Assembly: GCA_002633005.1 (NCBI GenBank)
Contig: NMRA01000091.1
Coordinates: 682,565-746,564 of the forward strand
Reading direction: 5' to 3'
From: Phoronis australis
Lineage: Eukaryota > Phoronida > Phoronidae
DNA length: 64,000 nucleotides
Under the pieces are notes generated by a model, which saw nothing but the letters and a program-made list of their open reading frames with translations, did not search any database and had not been told where the DNA came from. The position numbers and the translations under genes are program-made. Below, in pieces: positions 57,488-64,000 of this stretch (its first letter is position 1; the number at the start of each line of letters is the position of its first letter).

Positions 57488-57572
57488 GTTTGAGGGCTTG
57501 TACCGTGCAGAGGAGATATGCATCGCTTCTGCATTGACCCTGAATGGACAAGAATTGGTTTTAAGCAGTTGA
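57488..57572 (+). CDS. Four-exon candidate gene, terminal exon
   Basis: The acceptor is a pyrimidine-rich tgacctttggtttttag. Its first base completes GGG with exon 3. The frame reads FEGLYRAEEICIASALTLNG then QELVLSS and stops at TGA 57570-57572. An AATAAA at about 57969 could serve as the polyadenylation signal. The four exons together give roughly 100 residues. The family is unknown, and a second open frame over the same DNA (57518-57700) is an alternative reading. Confidence 0.35.
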
Positions 57573-60500
57573 CTGCAGCTAACCAGCAAGATCTTCCCAT
57601 CCAGTGTACATCTGTTGTTGAAGCCTACTTTCTTCATCGGAGACAACGAACAAGCTTTGTTACTCCTTTCTCTTCCTACAGCATTTCCACACACCATTAG
57701 TGCTGCATGGTGCAATGTACATGTCAGTGACCCTGGTGAAATGTGAATCTCAGCACGAAGTTACCATAAGACAACGTGTTGTTTGTGTATGAAGAGGAAC
57801 TATCCTTTCTCACTGATTGACATTAACATTTTCTTTCAGTAAAAAGGCTATATACTAATGGTAAAAACTTTTCAATTTGGTACACATTATGGGGAAATGA
57901 CATTCAGTGACTACATCGATTGTCTTATTGTCAGTAGAAAGCCCGTTAATGTTACACTTTGATGATCAAATAAATTTTTCATCAACAGGCAAGTTTGTCA
58001 CTAATTATTGAAACCACAATATTTCCTCAGTTTTAAAGCCCCATAAATTGCAGTTGTGCTTATTCTTCATAAAGCTGAAATGACTAGCGATTACGCTTGC
58101 GAATTGTCGTTTTCCTATTGACCTCTAGAAATGTGCAGCGATCAAAATGAAGTATTCCCTTTGTTTGCATTTGATTTGTGTGTAACTATTTTTAGAGCTT
58201 TGTTAAGAAGGTCTTTGAACAATTTTAAGTTTTGTGATAACTTGTCCACAACAAAAATTCCACATGCAAGAAAAGTATATAAAGAAACAACATTGTTAAA
58301 AACAATTGTAATTTTCCCACGCAGTGGAGTCCATAATCAGGCATATCAAAGGCTGAATTTCTGAATTAGGTTCAATTCTGTCAGGTTATTGCTGAAGGAT
58401 TACTTTTCACTTTGTCCAAAGGTAAAATAGATGGTCAGGCGGCTGGTTTCAGTCGTTTTCTCTCACCTGTAACAGAATAGTCAGAGAAATATTAGCAAAT
58501 TATAAAAGAAAACACAAGACAAAACTATTTTAGTAAGGCAGAACATACTTGACGTTTCATCTTCATGTCTATATGTAGAAACTAAATCTTTGTACCCAAG
58601 TCTTATTTAAGATCTGAATTAAACTATGTGAAACAGGCTAAAAGTAATTTAATAATGTGTGTTTTTCACGACACTTAAAATGAGCATCTGACCTCAACAA
58701 GTAAAATTTATTCTAGGTGTCAATTTTTATTCCAATGCTTTACTGAATAGCTTATTCATGTTAATTCGGTAACTAATCTGGTAGTCCTGAGGGTGGGGTC
58801 CGCTATGAAATAAGGAAACTCACTCGTCCAGAGAATTTTATTGGACATAGCATAGCTTTGAAGAGAAACTGCTGTGAAAAAGGCACCCCTGACTTCTGAG
58901 CGTCACGTACCACACACTTCCGTCGGGCGCATTCCCACCCTTGGAGGACAATATGTGAGTATGTGCTGCTAGCCTACCCGGCATCCAAGTCCTGGATGAG
59001 TTTCCGAAAAGAAACACTTAGTTCCATTCAATAAACCCGTTATTCAGTGGGGTAACTGGTGGGCTGACATCACCGAACGATGTCGATAGAAACTTGATTG
59101 CTAAAAACTTACCAAGTAACCTTATGTGGTCTCCCAAAGGGGCTTCGGCATCCACACACTTTTTCTCAGTTGGTTGACCCTTTTGACCACAATGCTCCAC
59201 GAATGCAGTAACCTTAGGTATTTTGGTAATTTGTGACCATCTGTCGAAGACTTGCACCAGGGAAAATAGCAATAATAAGGCTTTGGGCGACGACGTATTT
59301 TGATAACAATCCGTCTTTTTACCAACTGTTTACATGCAGACAGCGACGCATGCGCAATTCAATCACCACTAGTACAGCAGCGACACCGCGAGGATAATTC
59401 TCCGAATAGCCCCATTCGTCTAGTCCAAAGTACAATACACGGCGACGATATAACTTTATTACACCAGAACAGTGTCTGTGCAATTTACCGAACACATAAT
59501 AGCAGGTTCTCCGCGGCTGTGAAATTTGCCGCCTTCGAATCTCCATCTTACCGGTCTTCACTGTACCTTCAAATTTTTAGAAAATCATGAAATAAAACGG
59601 CACAAGTTCGAAAAAGGGAATGTACGTGTATCCATAAGGTTTTCCATTATTGCTTGATATTTTATTGCTGCCGAAGGGTGAACTACATGACACACACCAG
59701 TGAGACGTTGACGCAACATGCTAATTTTATCACCTTCGCCTGTCGTCCAGCGTCAGGTAAAACAGAAAGTGCTAAGTTCGAACGGAACTAGTTGACCTGA
59801 ATTGATGTAAAATAATTGTTTTGTGGTTTTATGCATAGCCCGTATTCATCTACAGCGTGAAGCTGTATTTCGACTAGTACAGATGATTAAAAAGCAGAAA
59901 TAGTTTTAGGCCCTTTATTCCTATAAACCCTGTCTCAAACAATTCTTTGCCGTGATGGGATTTGACAGGTAAAGAAACGCATCGGAAAATCGGCGATATC
60001 GTTGCGGTTAGCCAACCTAGAAATTCGGAAATGGCGCGAAGGAATTGTACTCAAAAGTAGGTCATGTGATTTAAAAATGACCCTTTCCTGTGAGTGTATC
60101 GCAAAACACCTGATGCCTGGTGGTTTGACTCTTCGGTTATGAACTGGAAATGCACGGTTTTAAGTAACAGCTTTACAAAGAGACATGAAGCTTTAAATTA
60201 TGCAAGCTAATGAATTGGCTCGAATTGCCGTAATGTTCTATATAGAAAAGGCATGACGTAAAAATTATTATCTCTAGTTATTGAATTATTCACCTAAATG
60301 ACATTAGAAAGGGTGAAAGTATCTGTACCCCGGTAGACTCACCAGGTATCAATGAATTTATTTCGAACTTTTGGTGAAAAGGGAAGTAATAAAAATAGCG
60401 AAGAGGCTTTCGGGTTGCAGTAGCTTTTTTCCGAGTTTCCCTTAGTGGTTATTGTAGCGTCCGGCAATTTGAAATTTGTGTCTAAAACCATGGCCAAAAT

Positions 60501-61867
60501 CGAGATAGGGCAGGTGGAAAACAAGTATAGGTTTCGCTCTTGTGCCAGTCGTCGACGTTTGATAGGAATATTATCGAATAAAACTTAACAAACGACTGAA
60601 AGCCTGGTCTTTTAGAATTATAAAAGTGTTCGCTAAACGAGCAGCTATTGATACAACAACACAAACCATAATGAACTAATTTAGCGTACTGGCATCAACT
60701 CGATGTTCAACTTGTGGGCTGACTTATTTAACATCGATCTGAAAAACAAATAATTCGAATGTTGCGCATATGCTTTTTCACCTGCAAACGATTGCTAGCA
60801 TAAATACGACACGTGTGGGCAGGAGAGAAATATGGGCGGTGCATTGTTCAGTAGACACGAAAGCGTATCAGTTTATGGAAGACAAGGTTTTCTCGGGCTT
60901 GACTGTAAGCCGACAAGTCCTGTGTTTACAAGGATGGCAAAACAAAAGTTGGCTGACATTCAGTACAAGATAAAGTTTCAAAATTACCCAAGAAATTTTT
61001 CCTTCTCTCGTCAGTGAGCTAATTAGTGTAATTTTGCGCCAATACGTAATAACATTCCATGTAGGCTATCAACGAAGGCCAACACTTCCGTTTAGGTTCT
61101 AATGAGCAGCGAATGGTGCATGATAGTCTTATTATGATGTTGAAGCATTTCTGAGAAAAAACGAAGCCTGCTTCAGAGCAAATTTGTTCTAACGAGTTCA
61201 TTCATTTTCGTGAGAGAATGTTACGCGAATACAAGGGCTAATTTGTTCTGTTGATACATGTACAAGGTGGATGCCAGGGGTAGATTCACGAAAATGTGGG
61301 CTTAACTAAGTAGCATAGAACGTGAATACCAGATTAAATTGCATTTTTCAAAGTGGTTCTCTGAACTCTGTAGCTGTTCACCAAGTTTTTTAAGGTTTGT
61401 TCGAAAACGTTTTGAATTTCTGTTAATGTCAAAGCATTTTCCTTTAGAATCAAATTTCCAAGAAAAAAAGATTTGTCAACTGCTCGCCATTAGGCGATTT
61501 TTCTACAACACGGCAAATCCATCTCCTTATTTGGCAAGACATAAACGTATCCCGTATTTGGAAAATGTGACCTTTGACGTTTGATGTAAACAAACAATGA
61601 CGATTTCAACCAGCAGACAGTGCGACTTCTTCCAGCGCATGCGCGCATACATGTTATGAGGGCCCAAAAGAAGTTTTAATTCGTCTGTTCTTCACAAATA
61701 GAGAACCTGAAGATTGTTACAAGAAATTCTTGTAACATTCAAAGTAAATAACTCTCATGTTAGCAACCCTAAAAAGCAGATTCGCCACGATTCGTTTAAA
61801 AGGTATTTTCGCGGTCCATGCACCTTTAAAATAACTTCACAAACTTTAGTTCTCATTGTGACTATTA
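57573..61867. other. Unassigned stretch
   Basis: It includes the possible 3' UTR of the four-exon candidate. The rest has only short frames without domains: overlapping frames at 59120-59590 lie in a CpG-richer patch with an NRF1-like gacgcatgcgca near 59345, and a 61-codon frame opens at ATG 60832 (MGGALFSRHE...). At 61637-61650 gcgcatgcgcgc is a near-perfect NRF1-like site without a linked exon. Confidence 0.35.
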
Positions 61868-62346
61868 CAGATATCTACGCTGTCACTGCAACGGTTTATT
61901 ACTAATATCTGTGTCATTGCTGCTAAGATTTATTACTAATATCTATGCCATCGCTGCTACGATTTATTTCTAATATCTATGCCATGATTGCTACGATTTA
62001 TTACTACTATCTATGCCATCGCTGCTAAGATTTATTACTAATATCTATGTCATCGTTGCTACGATTTATTACTAATATCTATGCCATAGCTGCTACAGTT
62101 TATTACTAATATCTGTGTCATCACTGCTACGATTCATTATTAATATTTAAGCCATAGCTCCTACGGTTTATTACTACTACCTGTGCCATCGCTGCTACGA
62201 TTTATTACTAATATCTATGTCACCGTTGCCATGGTTTATTACTAACAGCTATGCCATAGTTACTACGGTTTGTTACTACTATGTATGCCATCGCTGTTAC
62301 GATTTATTACCAATATCTATGCCATTGCTGCTACGGTTTATTATCA
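61868..62346. repeat. 34-bp minisatellite, about 13 full copies
   Basis: A unit close to gatttattactaatatctatgccatcgctgctac repeats head to tail every 34 bases with partial units at both ends. Copies differ mostly by transitions, for example cgctgcta/cgttgcta and atgcca/gtgtca. The period is not a multiple of three, so it is not coding. Confidence 0.95.
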
Positions 62347-64000
62347 TGGTTTTAATATTTCCGTTATCGTTTTTGTTCCATGGTCTTACCAGATCATTTA
62401 AAACTCACGTGTAATAATTTTGTCTATGCGTTCAGACAACCGGTTTCTTCACCGATAACACGGCTTCGGTCGATAAGTGGGAGCGTATAGTACACATTGT
62501 GAAATTTCCGTATATTTGTACTTTTCGTTAAAGATCATTACGAGAGTAAACATGACACAACTAGGAGCGTGGTCACACACAGGTATGCAAAGCAAAACAC
62601 ATAATGCAAAATATTGATTGAGACATTATCCAATCGACATTTCAAAGATGCCTGGGAAATTTTCTACGCTTGGCAAGATTACAAAGCTTCCAGATGACTC
62701 ACGTGTTTCGTTGTTGACTCTATAAAAAACAAGACCATTCATCCTATCCACTGCACTGGAGTCAATTTTAAAACTGTTCCGGTAAAACAGCCATGCTCGT
62801 TACGAGAAATCACTCGCACATTTCCGTTTTATAGCCACCGTGCGTAAGAAATACTGTGTGAACAAGTCAACAAGATGTATTGCAACACCACGAACCAGCG
62901 TAACAATTTCACATAATTGAGTATAATTGGATAGCCGTGTACTGTGATGAATAGGAGGTTCATGGGATGATGACCCTTTACATGAAGAACGTGTACCAGT
63001 GCTGCACACCGAATGATTTACATAAGGGCTGTCAGTACATTAGCTTTAGGACGTAATTTTATTTGGAAAAAGAAAAAACCGTTTGTTAATGTCAAATCTG
63101 GCACAAGGAATAGCGAAATACCACTTTCTCCACTGATACGATAGCACACGTACATCTCCCTTCTTGTTGTTTGTTTGGCACGCAGAAATAAGAAGTTTGG
63201 AGTACGGTGGATTGGGCGATGTTGATAGTTCCAGTTTGTGTCATTCGGAGAGTTTCTCTGGCATTTGCGCTGATGTGATACCATTTTATAGAACAGTTGT
63301 TGTTAAGACTTCTACATAAAAATCTGAAATCCCCATACCGTAAAAAGTACATTTCATTTCGTTTCAAATTTTAAAAATGATCTGTCAAACGCTTGTCACT
63401 TTGCCAGTTACGTCCGCTGACGTCTGCGTGTTTGATAATGTCGTATCTTGACACGTTGACGACCGGCCGAAGGCAAATGAAAATAAGAACTATTAAAATA
63501 AAAACTATTGGACTAGTGATGTACATGTATCAGTGGGAGGGACGTTTGAAAATTGTGATCTTTTAGTTCGAATGTAGTGTTTTTCTTAAGCGGTGAACTT
63601 TGCGATTTCTTCTGGAAACTTTCCCCTAATGGATAATTCCTTCGTACACGCTACGAAAGAGTTATTTCGCCAAAATCTGTTTAAAAGGTATTCCCATGGA
63701 TGTAACCACAACCAAATTGAAGACAATAAATCACAAATCTGCCACTCTCCATGATTCTCGCGATATTTCCCATTTCAGCTCATAGCAAGAGGTACAAAAC
63801 ACAAGTATGCGACCTAGAGACCCACCTACGAGGTACGGCACTACAAAATACTCGACGTTCAGACTAAACAATTTACAGCTTCAGTGAAAAACATTCGTTT
63901 CACATCGATACATATACCCTGCTAAGGTAAAGTCAACTCGTCAGTTTTAGTTTTCCAATCAGTTTTGCCAGCGAATACGTATAAGATCAAACTCCGTTTT
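62347..64000. other. Unassigned right end
   Basis: Minus-strand frames of 69-91 codons (63009-62800, 63284-63018, 63367-63092) lack motifs. No RNA gene or clear repeat is recognised. Confidence 0.35.

Noticed and set aside
60832-61017. 61-codon frame starting MGG, possible myristoylated small protein
   Set aside because: No known relative, no promoter or polyadenylation context; length is within chance expectation for this AT content.
61637-61650. NRF1-like gcgcatgcgcgc as a promoter
   Set aside because: A single motif with no CpG island, no other promoter elements and no exon nearby.
61868-62346. Regular short repeat considered as a CRISPR array
   Set aside because: Units are head to tail without unique spacers and drift gradually; this is a eukaryotic minisatellite.

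Overview
This window is nuclear DNA from a non-vertebrate animal, most likely a marine invertebrate. The evidence is multi-kilobase introns, an AT-rich background, animal-only protein architectures (a kringle joined to a membrane anchor, and a class A GPCR), and a dense mix of decayed LINE, Penelope-like, SINE-like and inverted-repeat (MITE/hAT-like) elements. The short motifs GGGCCCGTTCCAC and CAGTGGCGGAT at element ends, and an intronic array carrying 'cactagggggcac' boxes, resemble repeats I associate with lancelets, hemichordates and molluscs. I cannot name the species from sequence alone. There is no bacterial or organellar gene, no CRISPR array and no intact transposase.

Two genes are well supported. 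On the plus strand, a kringle exon (3320-3598) and a transmembrane/stop exon (9721-9920) have compatible phase-1 splice sites across a 6.1 kb intron. They form the 3' end of a type I membrane protein. On the minus strand, a rhodopsin-family GPCR has TM1-TM6 in one exon (47362 down to 46490) and TM7 in a second (from 37511), joined phase 0 across a 9 kb intron. Its DRY motif is replaced by HKY. A third, moderate call is a minus-strand exon (25793 down to 25255) for a type II, Golgi-like membrane protein that ends in a strong splice donor.

Weaker exon candidates are four phase-compatible short exons at 56991-57572, a signal-peptide-like first exon at 30116-30159, single exons at 10772, 34623 and 52634, and a pair of related coding segments facing each other at 11342-11511 (+) and 12385-12215 (-).

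Layout. 0-3.3 kb: no recognised gene. 3.3-10.3 kb: kringle gene, whose intron holds a LINE broken into two opposed halves (a twin-priming-like inversion), a higher-order tandem array and a CA microsatellite. 11-19.2 kb: inverted coding duplicate, GTAAAATGTAAC inverted-repeat clusters, hairpins and a THAP-like repeat. 19.2-25 kb: mostly unannotated AT-rich DNA with a CpG-rich promoter-like block inside a hAT-like element. 25-35.4 kb: type II protein exon, SINE-like sequences, a MITE with a TCAA target duplication and a dead Penelope-like RT. 37.2-47.4 kb: GPCR, whose intron holds a MITE, a tRNA-derived SINE head and the 'cactaggggg' repeat cluster. 47.4-64 kb: sparse, with the four-exon candidate, the second THAP-like repeat copy, and a 34-bp minisatellite at 61.9-62.3 kb.

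Nothing indicates that these genes work together. I found no convincing new molecular system. The best leads are the opposed coding duplicate, the inverted LINE, the HKY receptor with its CRE cluster, and the unassigned multi-exon candidate. Splice calls are by eye and homology statements come from motif recognition, not searches.
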